A DNA stretch of 64,000 bases from Desulfotomaculum copahuensis (GTDB lineage Bacteria > Bacillota > Desulfotomaculia > Desulfotomaculales > Desulfovirgulaceae): assembly GCF_001655685.1 (NCBI RefSeq), contig NZ_LYVF01000137.1, forward strand, positions 124,001 through 188,000, in the 5' to 3' direction. How positions within the stretch are numbered: the stretch's first letter is position 1; each line of letters starts with the position of its first letter. Below, piece by piece: positions 17,229 through 27,165 of this stretch. The position numbers were made by a program, and so were the translations under genes. The notes below the pieces were generated by a model, which saw only the letters and a program-made list of their open reading frames with translations, was not told the origin of the DNA and ran no database searches.

Positions 17229-17801
17229 TTATTTCAAGGCATCCAGAGCCAGGTTCAGTTCCAGCACATTAACCCGCGACGAGCCTAAAAAGCCCAGCTG
17301 CCGCCCTTTAATATGGCTTTCCACCAACTGGCGGACCGTCTGCTCAGACAGGTGTCTGTACCGGGCCACCCGGGGCACCTGCAGCAGGGCGGACTGCGGA
17401 CTGATATCCGGGTCCAGGCCGCTGCCCGATGCGGTCACCAGATCGGCCGGCACAGGGGCATTGGGTGGCAGGCCGTTTTCCTTCCGTACCGCCGCCGCCC
17501 GCTCAGCGACCGTGTCAATCAGCTTTTTATTGGTCGGCCCCAGGTTGGATCCGGATGAGGAAGCGGCGTCATAACCGTCGCCGGCCGCCGAAGGCCGCCC
17601 GTGAAAATAACCCGGGCCGGCAAACTTCTGTCCGATCAATGAAGAGCCCACCACCGCACTGTTGCGGTAAACCAGCGAGCCAGCGGCCTGGCGGGGGAAA
17701 ATCACCCGGGCCAGACCGGTCACTGCCAGGGGGTAAATGATCCCGGTCAAGAGGGTCATCACCAGCAGCAAAAGCACCGCCCTGCTTATTGTTTTCAACA
17801 T
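17229..17801 (-). CDS. kdpC: KdpC, potassium-transporting ATPase subunit C
   Basis: A 190-residue protein with one N-terminal membrane helix ([20 protein letters not shown]) and an outside domain containing the family stretches [20 protein letters not shown] and [16 protein letters not shown]. KdpC stabilises the KdpFABC complex and increases ATP affinity. It lies between kdpB and kdpD. Confidence 0.97.
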   Translation of the reverse strand: MLKTISRAVLLLLVMTLLTGIIYPLAVTGLARVIFPRQAAGSLVYRNSAVVGSSLIGQKFAGPGYFHGRPSAAGDGYDAASSSGSNLGPTNKKLIDTVAERAAAVRKENGLPPNAPVPADLVTASGSGLDPDISPQSALLQVPRVARYRHLSEQTVRQLVESHIKGRQLGFLGSSRVNVLELNLALDALK

Positions 17802-17830
17802 AACCGTTCACTTTCCTTTCGCCAGGCTCT

Positions 17831-19951
17831 TTAATGCAATCCCAGGAGAACCAGGAGCAGGTCGATGGCCTTAATCCCGATAAAGGGGACAATCAAACCG
17901 CCCAGGCCGTAAATGAACATATTGCGCCGCAGTATGGCATTGGCGCCCAGAGGACGGTAGGTCACCCCCCGCAGGGCCAAAGGAACCAGTGCAACAATGA
18001 TCAGGGCGTTGAAAATCACCGCCGAAAGAATGGCGCTCTGCGGCGTGGCCAACCCCATGATGTTCAATACGTTCAACTGGGGATAGGTAACGGCAAACAG
18101 GGCCGGGATGATGGCAAAATATTTGGCCACATCGTTGGCAATGCTGAAAGTGGTCAGCGCTCCCCTGGTCATCAACAGCTGTTTGCCGGTTTCCACCACC
18201 TCGATTAATTTGGTGGGGTTGCTGTCCAGATCCACCATATTCCCCGCCTCCTTGGCCGCCTGGGTGCCGCTGTTCATGGCCACGCCCACATCGGCCTGGG
18301 CCAGCGCCGGCGCATCGTTGGTACCGTCACCGGTCATGGCCACCAGATGCCCTGCGGACTGGTGCCGGCGGATCAGTGCCAGTTTCGTTTCCGGCGTGGC
18401 TTCCGCCATAAAGTCGTCCACCCCGGCTTCGGCGGCGATGGCCGCAGCGGTGAGGGGATTGTCGCCGGTAATCATTACTGTTTTAATGCCCATCCGGCGC
18501 AGTTGGGCAAAACGCTCTTTGATGCCCCCCTTGACCACATCCTTCAAGTAAATCACACCCAGCACCCGTCTGTTTTCAGCCACCACCAGAGGGGTGCCGC
18601 CCTTTCTGGCGATTTCCTCCACCACCGTGTTTACAGCCGGCGGCAGTTTTTCACCGCTCTCCGCAAGGTACTTTTCAATGGCGTCTGACGCCCCTTTGCG
18701 AATTTCCCGCTCTTTCAAATCAACACCGCTCATCCGGGTTTGAGCACTGAAGGGGACGAAGACGGCCCCCAGGCCGGCCAGATCGCGTTCACGCAAATTA
18801 TATTTTTCCTTGGCCAGCACTACTATGCTCCGCCCTTCCGGCGTTTCATCGGCCAGGGAAGCCAGTTGGGCGGCATCGGCCAGCATCTGCGGCGTTACCC
18901 CCGGGGCCGCCACAAATTCCACGGCCATGCGGTTGCCCAGAGTGATAGTGCCGGTTTTATCCAGCAACAGCACATCCACGTCCCCGGCCGCTTCCACCGC
19001 CCGGCCGGACATGGCCAGAATATTGCGCCTTAAAAGGCGGTCCATCCCGGCAATGCCGATGGCGGAGAGCAAACCGCCGATAGTGGTGGGAATCAGACAG
19101 ACCAGCAGGGCGGCCAGCACGGGCAGCGAAGCACGGGCGCCGGAATACATGGCAAAAGGCTCCAGGGAAGCCACCACCAGCAAAAAGATGATCGTCAGGC
19201 CGACCAGCAGTATGGTCAATGCAATCTCATTGGGCGTTTTCTGCCGCCGCGCGCCTTCCACCAACTGGATCATCCGGTCGAGGAAAGTTTCTCCGGGGTT
19301 GGCTGTAACGCGCACTTTAATCCAGTCGGAGAGCACCCGGGTGCCGCCGGTCACCGCACTGCGGTCGCCGCCCGATTCCCGGATAACCGGCGCCGACTCG
19401 CCGGTCACGGCGCTTTCATCCACTGAAGCAATCCCCTCAATTACTTCCCCGTCGCCGGGAATCACCTCACCGGCTTCCACCAGCACCACATCACCTTTGT
19501 TCAACCGGGTGGAGGAAACCTCTTCCACCCGTTCCCCAACCAGCTTCTTGGCCCGCGTTTCACTGCGGGCGCGGCGCAGGGATGCGGCCTGGGCCTTGCC
19601 CCTGCCTTCGGCCAGAGCTTCGGCAAAGTTGGCAAATAAAACCGTTATCCAAAGCCAAGCGGCGATCTGAGCGTTGAACCAGAGGGAGCCGTGAGCGCCG
19701 GAAAGCGCACTGAAGGTAAAGAAAGTGGTCAGAACGGCCATTATTTCCACTACGAACATTACCGGGTTGCTCAGCATAACCCGGGGATTTAATTTCACAA
19801 AGGAGTCTTTGACCGCCTGCCAAATCATCTCCCGGTCAAAACCGCCCTTGTTTTTCCCTGTCCCGGACGTGGCGGCCACCTCGCCGGCGGGGACAGATTC
19901 CACCCGGTTTGCTTTTCGCTCCGGAAATGCAACTTTTTCGTAACCGTCCAT
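17831..19951 (-). CDS. kdpB: KdpB, catalytic P-type ATPase subunit
   Basis: A 706-residue P-type ATPase. The phosphorylation site is DKTGTITL (Asp near 332); the actuator motif TGES appears in [11 protein letters not shown], and the hinge motif is [19 protein letters not shown]. It powers K+ uptake through KdpA. The N-terminal ~60 residues are a polar, Lys/Glu/Gly-rich extension before the region homologous to other KdpB proteins, somewhat longer than usual. Confidence 0.97.
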   Translation of the reverse strand: MDGYEKVAFPERKANRVESVPAGEVAATSGTGKNKGGFDREMIWQAVKDSFVKLNPRVMLSNPVMFVVEIMAVLTTFFTFSALSGAHGSLWFNAQIAAWLWITVLFANFAEALAEGRGKAQAASLRRARSETRAKKLVGERVEEVSSTRLNKGDVVLVEAGEVIPGDGEVIEGIASVDESAVTGESAPVIRESGGDRSAVTGGTRVLSDWIKVRVTANPGETFLDRMIQLVEGARRQKTPNEIALTILLVGLTIIFLLVVASLEPFAMYSGARASLPVLAALLVCLIPTTIGGLLSAIGIAGMDRLLRRNILAMSGRAVEAAGDVDVLLLDKTGTITLGNRMAVEFVAAPGVTPQMLADAAQLASLADETPEGRSIVVLAKEKYNLRERDLAGLGAVFVPFSAQTRMSGVDLKEREIRKGASDAIEKYLAESGEKLPPAVNTVVEEIARKGGTPLVVAENRRVLGVIYLKDVVKGGIKERFAQLRRMGIKTVMITGDNPLTAAAIAAEAGVDDFMAEATPETKLALIRRHQSAGHLVAMTGDGTNDAPALAQADVGVAMNSGTQAAKEAGNMVDLDSNPTKLIEVVETGKQLLMTRGALTTFSIANDVAKYFAIIPALFAVTYPQLNVLNIMGLATPQSAILSAVIFNALIIVALVPLALRGVTYRPLGANAILRRNMFIYGLGGLIVPFIGIKAIDLLLVLLGLH

Positions 19952-19965
19952 GCAATGATCCTCCC

Positions 19966-21675
19966 TTAAAAAGCCTTGCCGGCAAACATCAACAATTGTT
20001 CCACAATGGGCCCCAGGGCCAGCGCCGGGAAAAAGGTCAGTGCGCCCACAATGAGCACGGTCGCGCTCAACAGGCCGGCAAACAAGCCGCCGGTGGTCTC
20101 AAACGTCCCCGGACCGGCCGGCACCGCCTTCTTGGCGGCCATACTGCCGGCGATGGCCAGCACCGGCAGGATAACGCCAAAACGGCCGATAAACATAGCC
20201 AGACCAATAGCCAGGTTGTAAAAGAGCGTATTTGCGTTCAGGCCGGCGAAGGCAGAACCATTGTTACCCGTCCCGGAGGCAAAGGCGTATAGAATCTCGC
20301 TTAAACCGTGCGGGCCGGGATTGGCGATGGATGAGGTGCCGGCTTTGGTCGCCGCGGCCAGCGCCGCCCCGATTAGTATAGTAGCTGCCGGGATGAGCAC
20401 CGCCAGCGTGGCCATCTTCATCTCCCGGGACTCAATTTTCTTCCCCAGGTATTCCGGTGTACGGCCGACCATCAGACCGACGATAAACACCGTCAGAATG
20501 ACGAAGATCAGCATGCCGTACAATCCCGAGCCCACTCCGCCAAAGACCACTTCTCCCAGCATAATCTGCAGCATGGGCACCAAGCCGCCCAAAGGAGTCA
20601 GACTGTCGTGCATGGTATTGACCGCGCCGCAGGAAGCAGCCGTGGTGACCGTAGCGAACAGGGCCGAATTGGTGATGCCAAAACGGACCTCCTTGCCTTC
20701 CATGGCCGTCGGGCCGCTGACACCCAGAGCGGAGATCTGCGGGTTGCCGGTCACTTCGCTCGTGTAGCAGACTCCCAGGGCCAACACAAATAAAATGAGC
20801 ATGGCCGCCAGCACCACCCGGCCCTGCCGGACATCTTTCACCATCCGACCGAAAGTGATGGCCAAACCGGCCGGGATGACCAGGATGGCCAGCATTTCCA
20901 CCAGATTGGTCAAAGGTGTCGGGTTTTCAAAAGGATGGGCGGAGTTGGCGTTAAAGAAACCGCCGCCATTGGTGCCCAATTCCTTGATGAACTCCTGCGA
21001 GGCCACCGGCCCCATGGCCAGGGTCTGCCGGGCACCCTCCAGGGTATGCACGTTCAGGTAAGGGCTCAAATTTTGAATTACTCCCTGGGAAACCAGGAAC
21101 AACGCCCCCACCACCGATATGGGCAGCAGGATAAATAGTACGGAGCGGGTCAGATCCACCCAGAAATTGCCGATGGTGCGGGCGGTATGCCGGGCCAGAC
21201 CACGGATCAGGGCAATAACCACAGCCATGCCGGTGGCTGCAGAAAGAAAGTTTTGCACCGTCAGCCCGGCCATCTGAGTGAGGTAGCTCATGGTGGATTC
21301 GCCGCTGTAGGCCTGCCAGTTGGTATTGGTCATAAAACTGATTGCCGTATTCAGGGAAAGATCCCACTTAACCGCTCCAAAATGCTGGGGATTAAGGGGT
21401 AAAATACCCTGGACCAGCTGCAACAAAAAAAGTAAAACCATGCCGGAAATATTAAAGACCAGCACTGCCAGGGCATACTGCCACCAGTTCATTTCCCGGC
21501 CGGCGTCCACTCCCGTCAACCGGTAGATCAACCGTTCCACCGGCCCGGCCAATTTATCAAACCACGTCCGCTCACCCTGGTAAACCCGGGCCATGTACCG
21601 GCCCAGTGGCACAGCCAGCGCAATGAGCAGGACCAGGTACAAGAACAATTGAAAAAGATCTATTCCCTTCATCAT
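19966..21675 (-). CDS. kdpA: KdpA, potassium-binding channel subunit
   Basis: A 569-residue membrane protein with ten or more helices and four selectivity-filter-like loops, among them [29 protein letters not shown] and [12 protein letters not shown]. It is the K+-selective pore of the KdpFABC pump. Two adjacent ATG codons (21675 and 21672) occur; GGAGG lies just upstream. It overlaps the kdpF stop by a few bases, giving translational coupling. Confidence 0.97.
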   Translation of the reverse strand: MMKGIDLFQLFLYLVLLIALAVPLGRYMARVYQGERTWFDKLAGPVERLIYRLTGVDAGREMNWWQYALAVLVFNISGMVLLFLLQLVQGILPLNPQHFGAVKWDLSLNTAISFMTNTNWQAYSGESTMSYLTQMAGLTVQNFLSAATGMAVVIALIRGLARHTARTIGNFWVDLTRSVLFILLPISVVGALFLVSQGVIQNLSPYLNVHTLEGARQTLAMGPVASQEFIKELGTNGGGFFNANSAHPFENPTPLTNLVEMLAILVIPAGLAITFGRMVKDVRQGRVVLAAMLILFVLALGVCYTSEVTGNPQISALGVSGPTAMEGKEVRFGITNSALFATVTTAASCGAVNTMHDSLTPLGGLVPMLQIMLGEVVFGGVGSGLYGMLIFVILTVFIVGLMVGRTPEYLGKKIESREMKMATLAVLIPAATILIGAALAAATKAGTSSIANPGPHGLSEILYAFASGTGNNGSAFAGLNANTLFYNLAIGLAMFIGRFGVILPVLAIAGSMAAKKAVPAGPGTFETTGGLFAGLLSATVLIVGALTFFPALALGPIVEQLLMFAGKAF

Positions 21676-21758
21676 AAATCCTCCGCTCTAATCAAAGAGT
21701 AAACCAGGTAAAACAACAGTCCCGCGGTAATCAAACCGCCCAGGATCAGTTCACCCAT
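21672..21758 (-). CDS. kdpF: KdpF, small membrane subunit
   Basis: A 28-codon gene easily missed by length cut-offs. The peptide starts [18 protein letters not shown] and ends [10 protein letters not shown], a single membrane helix like known KdpF peptides, which stabilise the KdpABC complex. GGAGG precedes the ATG (at 21758) at suitable distance. Its stop overlaps the kdpA start, and its start overlaps the end of the TPR gene by 8 nt. Confidence 0.88.
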   Translation of the reverse strand: MGELILGGLITAGLLFYLVYSLIRAEDL

Positions 21759-22107
21759 TGGCCGGACCTCCTTTCACCGCCGCCGCTTCCTCAACCGTCC
21801 GGGAAATATCCAGATCTGGTGCGCTTAGATCCGGCGGCCAGCGCACCAGACGGCACAGGTTGGCCTGCGCCGGCCGGCAGGCCGGATCCAGGGCTATGGC
21901 GGCGCGGTACATGCGGCGGGCCGCATCCAGATTGCCTTCCTTTTCATATATCGCTCCCAGCAGGTTAAAAGCCCGGGCGTTTCCCGGCTCTTTGTAGATG
22001 ATCCGTTTCAGCGTTTTCATGGCACCATCCAATTTACCGGCGCGAATCAACGACCGGGCCAAGGCCAGCTGCTCATGCCCAACCGGTTTCAGCATGTCTT
22101 CGAGCAC
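21751..22107 (-). CDS. TPR-repeat protein leading the kdp operon
   Basis: About 118 residues from a GTG at 22107, which has GAGGGGGTG at good spacing; upstream in-frame ATG codons at 22173 and 22206 would extend it but lack well-placed SDs. The protein contains roughly two to three tetratricopeptide repeats (LARSLIRAGKLDGAMKTLKR, ARAFNLLGAIYEKEGNLDAA). It overlaps kdpF by 8 nt and is probably co-transcribed with kdp. A TPR protein is not part of the known pump; it may be an assembly or regulatory partner. Confidence 0.7.
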   Translation of the reverse strand: MLEDMLKPVGHEQLALARSLIRAGKLDGAMKTLKRIIYKEPGNARAFNLLGAIYEKEGNLDAARRMYRAAIALDPACRPAQANLCRLVRWPPDLSAPDLDISRTVEEAAAVKGGPANG

Positions 22108-22498
22108 AATTAACACCCCCTCTTTCCCGGCCCGGTTATGACTTATAGAATTCCCCGTTAAAAAACCGGCCATCCACCAGTCAATCACCTCCTCTTTTCC
22201 GGCCAATTATAACCCCGCCGCCGGTCAAGGCAGGATCAAAAATCCGGCCGGGGATATAAAAAAATGATCAAAAGAGGGGATTGATTAAATCCGCGGGAAC
22301 TTTTTTCCCTTTTCGGTCGTCTATTTTAATGTAGCCAGTAATTGCGGCGGCAGGCCGGAGGGGTGGTGCCGGATGACTTAAAGAAAATTAAACGAAAGCG
22401 TTGATGCTTAACCACTGCCGCGTTGTCACGGGAACCGGGCTCAAAGGAGCCGTGTTTTTCAGTAGGACATTAAAAGCAGAGGAAGGAGGGCGTAATTA
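22108..22498. other. Divergent intergenic region, kdp operon / SLH gene
   Basis: About 390 nt holding the promoters of both operons. The only clear structure is the plus-strand hairpin near 22427-22459. No c-di-AMP (ydaO) or c-di-GMP riboswitch consensus was recognised on either strand. Confidence 0.5.
22427..22459 (+). promoter_or_regulatory. Terminator-like hairpin in SLH-gene leader
   Basis: GGCTC (22438-22442), loop AAAG, GAGCC (22447-22451), with outer CAC/GTG pairing, followed by TTTTT (22455-22459). It ends 39 nt before the start codon and could be an attenuator. Confidence 0.4.
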
Positions 22499-24703
22499 AT
22501 GCCGCAAACAAAAATGCAAAAAACAGGGCAAAAAATAACCGCCTGTTGCCTGGCGGTCATGCTGCTGATCACATTTTTTCCCGCCGGCGTCCTGGCGGCG
22601 GATAAACCGGCTGTTTCACTGGAACAGGCCATCAAAACCGTGAAGGAAAATTTCGAGATCCCGCCGGATTACACCAACTTCACTTCCGCTTACAACAGCT
22701 TCAACAACACCCGGGTCTGGTCCCTGACCTGGAGCGCCCCGCAAGGCACGGGGGCGCCGGGCGGCAGTTTCAACGCCCAGGTGGACGCCGGCACCGGCGA
22801 GGTGGTGAACATGAACTTCTTACGGCCCGTGAAGCAGCCCGCGCAGGGCGTACAGATCCCGGCCGTCTCCCGGACAAAGGCGCTGCAGACCGCCACTGAC
22901 TTGCTCAAACGGCTGGCGGCAAAGCACCTGTCCGAACTGCAGCCCGCACCCGACAACAACCAGGTGATTCCCCTCAATTACGGGCCGGTGACCTATTCCT
23001 TCCGCTGGCAGCGGCTGATCAACGGCATCCCCTTCCCCACCGACGGGGTGACCATCGGCATCAACGGCACCGACGGCCGGGTGGTGAACTACAACCTCAA
23101 CTGGACCAAAGCCAGTTTCCCGCCGGCCACCGGCGCAATCTCCGCGGCAAAGGCGCGGCAGGTGTTTGACGACGCCGGCATGCTGCAACTGCAGTATTTC
23201 CTGCCTTCCCGGATCAGACCGCTGACGGCCGGGGAAAAAGCACCGGTGAAACTGGTCTACCAGATTCACAACCCGTCCAACGGAGTGATTGACGCCCTGA
23301 CCGGCAAGCCGCTGGTACCGGAAAGCGGAAAATGGATTCAGAATTACGGTCTGCCCGGCGGGAAGGGCGGCGCGGAAATGGGCGGGGCGGATCAGGCTTC
23401 AACGCCGCTGAGCCCGGCCGAACAAAAGGAAATCGCCAAAACGGCCAAATTGATCAGCCAGGATCAAGCCGCGGCCGCCGTCAAAAAGTGGCTGCCCATC
23501 CCGGACAACATGGTTTTGCGGGATGTCGGCCTGGGCGTTGACTGGCAGTCCCCGGACATCCGCATCTGGTCCTTGAGCTGGAATACGACCAAGCCCGGCG
23601 CCGGCGAACCCCAGTACATCAGCGCGCGGGTAAACGCTCAAACCGGTGAACTGATCGGCTTCAACCTGCCCTATCCGAATGGCGGGCTGGAACAATCCGG
23701 CGGCATGGACCGGCCGGCGGCGCAAAAAATGGCTGAAGATTTCCTGAAGCAGGTCCAACCGCAGCGCTTCCAGGAAGTGAAGCTTGATGATATCGTACAA
23801 CAACCTGCGCCCATGCCGATGTTGAAGGCCGGCCAGAACCCGCCCGTCCAAAATTTCAACTATGTGCGGCTGATTAACGGCATTCCCTTCCCCGGCAACG
23901 GGATGACCATAGCAGTGGATACGGTGAATAAAAAAATCGTCAGTTACAATCTTAACTGGCCGGCCCTGAACTTTCCGGCACCGGACGGCATCCTCGGCGC
24001 CAAGCAGGCTGTGGACGCCTTTTTAAAGTACCGTCCGCTGACTCTTTCCTACACCCAGGTTTTCGGCCCGGACGGGCCGGGTGAAGCGCGTCTGGTTTAC
24101 CAACCGCTGGCCGAACCCGGCATGCTGGTATCAAACTTGATCGACGCTAAAACCGGCGCCCCTCTGGACTGGCAGGGCAAACCAATTTCCCGGTCCGGCG
24201 CCTTTCACTTCAACGATATCGCCGGCAATTTCGCCGAAAAGGAAATCAACCTGCTCGGCCAGGCCGGCATCTTCGGGGAATACGGCGACGCTTTTCATCC
24301 CAATGAAAAGATCACCCTGATCTCCCTGCTGCGGGCCATGCTGATGGTTAAAAACGGCGTGGAACCAACCAGGGATCTGACTGATCAAGAAATCATCAAA
24401 CAGGCCGATGATCTGGGCTGGTTGACTGAAGACCAAACGCCAAACGCCACGGTAAGCCGGCTGACCCTGGCCAAACTGATGGTCCGCCTGCTGGATCTGG
24501 ACCGCGCCGCCCGGATCAAGGGAATTTACGTGCTTCCCTATAAAGATGCCCACGCCATCTCTCCGGATGCCACCGGCTATGTGGCACTGACCTGGGGTCT
24601 GGGAATCATTAAGGGGGATGGCTCCAACTTCAACCCGGATCACCTGACAACCCGGGCCGAAGCGGCCGCCGCACTGGTCAGGGCGCTTGAAGTCAAACAG
24701 TAA
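22499..24703 (+). CDS. Exported YcdB/YcdC-repeat protein with S-layer homology domains
   Basis: A 734-residue secreted protein. A signal peptide (hydrophobic CCLAVMLLITFFPAGVLA) is followed by two copies of the YcdB/YcdC-type unit; the paired stretches RVWSLTWSAP/RIWSLSWNTT and LINGIPFPTDGVTI/LINGIPFPGNGMTI show the duplication. Residues ~560-734 hold S-layer homology repeats (FNDIAGNFAEKEINLL, YVALTWGLGIIKGDG). SLH repeats bind pyruvylated secondary cell-wall polymer, so the protein is probably attached to the envelope. GAAGGAGGG precedes the ATG. Its biochemical role is unknown. Confidence 0.85.
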   Translation: MPQTKMQKTGQKITACCLAVMLLITFFPAGVLAADKPAVSLEQAIKTVKENFEIPPDYTNFTSAYNSFNNTRVWSLTWSAPQGTGAPGGSFNAQVDAGTGEVVNMNFLRPVKQPAQGVQIPAVSRTKALQTATDLLKRLAAKHLSELQPAPDNNQVIPLNYGPVTYSFRWQRLINGIPFPTDGVTIGINGTDGRVVNYNLNWTKASFPPATGAISAAKARQVFDDAGMLQLQYFLPSRIRPLTAGEKAPVKLVYQIHNPSNGVIDALTGKPLVPESGKWIQNYGLPGGKGGAEMGGADQASTPLSPAEQKEIAKTAKLISQDQAAAAVKKWLPIPDNMVLRDVGLGVDWQSPDIRIWSLSWNTTKPGAGEPQYISARVNAQTGELIGFNLPYPNGGLEQSGGMDRPAAQKMAEDFLKQVQPQRFQEVKLDDIVQQPAPMPMLKAGQNPPVQNFNYVRLINGIPFPGNGMTIAVDTVNKKIVSYNLNWPALNFPAPDGILGAKQAVDAFLKYRPLTLSYTQVFGPDGPGEARLVYQPLAEPGMLVSNLIDAKTGAPLDWQGKPISRSGAFHFNDIAGNFAEKEINLLGQAGIFGEYGDAFHPNEKITLISLLRAMLMVKNGVEPTRDLTDQEIIKQADDLGWLTEDQTPNATVSRLTLAKLMVRLLDLDRAARIKGIYVLPYKDAHAISPDATGYVALTWGLGIIKGDGSNFNPDHLTTRAEAAAALVRALEVKQ

Positions 24704-24831
24704 CAGACAGGAATATTATCCGCTGCTTTTAAAAGAACGGGCCGCGCCGGTCAAAGTGCTCGAAGCAAAACAGCAATAGGCCATAGCGTATCTTTCAACG
24801 TTAAGCAAAGCTGACTTTCACTCGCTCTCGC

Positions 24832-24867
24832 AAGCCGGGTAAAAATTTTCGCCCGGCTTTTGCTTTT
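24832..24867 (+). terminator. Terminator after SLH-protein gene
   Basis: AAGCCGGG (24832-24839) pairs with CCCGGCTT (24852-24859), followed by a T-rich stretch. It lies 130 nt downstream of the SLH gene and just before the cyclophilin gene. Confidence 0.8.
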
Positions 24868-24924
24868 TCCAGCCAAATCAGTATATAATAAAGGCCGTTA
24901 ATAAATTACGGGAGATGGTAATGG

Positions 24925-25356
24925 ATGGCGGATAACAAAGTAACGATTGGCACCGACAAGGGAAACATTGTATTTGAAGTATATCCCGGCCAGATGCCGG
25001 TGACTGTGGAAAACTTCCTCAAGCTGACCAACAGCGGTTTTTATAACGGGTTGACCTTCCACCGGGTGGAGCACTGGGTCGTGCAGGGCGGTGACCCCAA
25101 GGGAAACGGCACCGGCGGTCCCGGCTGGGCAATCAAGCTGGAAACACACCCGGATTTAAAAAATGTGCGCGGCGCGGTGGCCATGGCCAGATCGGCGCGG
25201 CCGGACTCCGCCGGCTCGCAGTTTTATATTTTAAAAACCGACGCCCCCTGGCTGGACGGGCAATATGCCGTTTTCGGCCTGGTTACGGACGGAATGGATG
25301 TGGTGGACAAACTGGAAATTGGCGACAGGATGAACGAGGTTAAAGTAATGGCATGA
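24925..25356 (+). CDS. Cyclophilin-type peptidyl-prolyl cis-trans isomerase
   Basis: A 143-residue single-domain cyclophilin without a signal peptide, hence cytoplasmic. Active-site stretches are FHRVEHWVVQGGDP (catalytic Arg in FHR) and GSQFYI. The tail GQYAVFGLVTDGMDVVDKL is typical. It is shorter than eukaryotic cyclophilins, as usual in Firmicutes. It assists protein folding and stands alone between two terminators. Confidence 0.95.
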   Translation: MADNKVTIGTDKGNIVFEVYPGQMPVTVENFLKLTNSGFYNGLTFHRVEHWVVQGGDPKGNGTGGPGWAIKLETHPDLKNVRGAVAMARSARPDSAGSQFYILKTDAPWLDGQYAVFGLVTDGMDVVDKLEIGDRMNEVKVMA

Positions 25357-25516
25357 AACCGGTCAAAAGCACGGTCTGATCCGGGAATCAGCTTGACGCA
25401 ACGTCTTTTTAACCCGCTGAACCGGGCGGCTCGCCGCCGGCTCACGCTCCGGGCGCTCCCCGGACGGATATTCCGGCAGTCAAGAAATGTTACCGCCCGG
25501 TAAGGCCGCTATATTT

Positions 25517-25556
25517 AAAAGGTCCCCGGAGCCACCATGCGGTGGTTCCGGGGACC
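25517..25556 (-). terminator. Terminator of tlp
   Basis: A 16-bp stem with one G-T pair (GGTCCCCGGAGCCACC with its partner, 25521-25556) is followed on the minus strand by TTTT (25520-25517). It ends the tlp transcript. Confidence 0.85.
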
Positions 25557-25562
25557 GGAACA

Positions 25563-25781
25563 TTATTCCAGCCGGTCGTGATATTCGTCCTTTATTTCTT
25601 CCCGGAAGTTTTCAATCGCCTCTTCCCGCCGCCTGTTTTTGGCCTTGACAGCCTCCCGCTGCTCATCGCTCATATCCGTGTTGCTCAATGTCTCCCTGGC
25701 CTCGTGCCAGTTTTCAATCGAGTTTTGGATCATTCTTTGCATCTTTTCCACATTATCACTGCGATCATCAGGCTTGGCCAA
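25563..25781 (-). CDS. tlp: Small acid-soluble spore protein Tlp
   Basis: A 72-residue protein matching the Tlp family from its first residues (AKPDDRSDNVEKMQRMIQN) to the charged end (RREEAIENFREEIKDE). It is made in the forespore and shows the organism forms spores. The TTG at 25781 was chosen because AAAGGAGG lies 8 nt upstream and gives the exact family N-terminus; the longer frame to 25853 adds residues foreign to the family. Confidence 0.93.
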   Translation of the reverse strand: MAKPDDRSDNVEKMQRMIQNSIENWHEARETLSNTDMSDEQREAVKAKNRRREEAIENFREEIKDEYHDRLE

Positions 25782-25899
25782 GAACATTACCTCCTTTGAT
25801 TTTATAACCCGCAATTTATTATGGGTGAAGATATATTTTTTATGCCGGGACAAAAAAGAAAAACATTCATAATTTATTCAATAAAAGTCATATAGCGGT

Positions 25900-27015
25900 G
25901 TGTTTAAGATGCCCTCAAATCAAGTGATAAAAAGAAGTTTCAACTTTCTCCGGAGAAATATGCAGGCACAGCTGAGTTGGCTTAAAGGCTGCCAGCTTTT
26001 GGACGCGGGAAACCGTGCCGACGGGGCCATTGCCAGGCGTCCGGACCGGCAATGGGTAACCCCCTACTTTGCCAACCTCGCGGCCCTGGCCATGCTGGAG
26101 GAACCGGCCGCCCACCCGCTGGTGGAACGCTACCTGGACTGGTACCTGCGCCATCTGCGGAATGACGGGGCAATCCCGGACCACCACTACGATCACAGCA
26201 TGAATTTGATCAAGATCACCCGGCCCGATTCGGAGGACGCCTACGCCGGGACATACCTCTCCCTGGCCGCCCGCTACCGGCAAAAAACGGGCCAAACCGG
26301 GTGGGTGCGGGAAAACCTCTCCGGACTAAAAAAAGTGGCCCGGGTGATCACCGGATTGATGGACAAAGACGGCCTGACTTTCGCCCTGGCTGATTACCGG
26401 GTAAAATACCTGATGGATAACTGCGAGGCCTACCGGGGTCTGGCGGACTTCGCCGCATTGCTGCAGGCACTGGGCGACCGGGAAGCCGGGTATTTCAAGG
26501 AACGGGCGGCGGCCATCGCCGGCGGGATTGAAAGCAGGCTCTGGAACCGGCGGCATGCCTGCTATCACCCCGCGAAAACAGGCCGGTTCGGGACAAAAAT
26601 TGATCTAAAAAATTTTTACCCCGACGCCGCCAGCCAGGCTTTTCCGGCGCTCTATGGCTTAACCGGACCGGATTCGGACCGGGGCGCCGGCCTTTATGCC
26701 CTGTTCAACCGCCATCAACCGGACTGGGCAACCATACAGCCGCCCGGTTACCCCTGGACGCTCCTGGCCTTATATGCTGCCCAGCACGGCGATTACGAGC
26801 GGGCGCTCGCCAAACTGCGCCACGTCCGGGAAGCCTACATCATTCCCCAATCGGAAGAATGGTACTGTGCCGAAGCCGCCTTTTTTGTACTCACCTGCTC
26901 CCAGTTGCTCAACAAGGATAACCACCGCCCAAAGGGGCCTGTCCTGCGCGAATTTTGTCAAAGCCGGAGAGCGGGCAGATCCCTTTTGATTAAACATGAC
27001 CAAAGGCCCTTCTGA
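25900..27015 (+). CDS. Six-hairpin glycosidase-like protein
   Basis: A 371-residue soluble protein without a signal peptide. Its pattern of paired helices, with aromatic and acidic motifs such as QWVTPYFANLAALAML, DGAIPDHHYDHS, NCEAYRGLADFA and YPWTLLALYAAQHGDYERAL, suggests an alpha/alpha six-hairpin barrel as in several glycoside hydrolases. No specific family or catalytic pair could be assigned. The GTG at 25900 lacks a clear SD; ATG at 25909 is an alternative. It stands alone. Confidence 0.55.
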   Translation: MFKMPSNQVIKRSFNFLRRNMQAQLSWLKGCQLLDAGNRADGAIARRPDRQWVTPYFANLAALAMLEEPAAHPLVERYLDWYLRHLRNDGAIPDHHYDHSMNLIKITRPDSEDAYAGTYLSLAARYRQKTGQTGWVRENLSGLKKVARVITGLMDKDGLTFALADYRVKYLMDNCEAYRGLADFAALLQALGDREAGYFKERAAAIAGGIESRLWNRRHACYHPAKTGRFGTKIDLKNFYPDAASQAFPALYGLTGPDSDRGAGLYALFNRHQPDWATIQPPGYPWTLLALYAAQHGDYERALAKLRHVREAYIIPQSEEWYCAEAAFFVLTCSQLLNKDNHRPKGPVLREFCQSRRAGRSLLIKHDQRPF

Positions 27016-27165
27016 ACACAGTTTTTTAGCTCGGGGGAAACCGGCAGTTCGTCTTCTCTTTATGGTACCTGTATCCTGTTTACCCTGGTTTAACCTTAAG
27101 TGAATTATCGCTTAACAAACTTGCTATATGATTCAGGCAAATCTTTTTTGAGGAGGAGAAAGTAA

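Noticed and set aside
22207-22454. c-di-AMP (ydaO) or c-di-GMP riboswitch between kdp and the SLH gene
   Set aside because: Some GC blocks look suggestive but the consensus order and key nucleotides do not match on either strand.
25469-25556. Insertion-element end formed by the long hairpin near 25.5 kb
   Set aside because: The perfect stem with T run on the minus strand is explained as the tlp terminator; no target duplication or transposase nearby.
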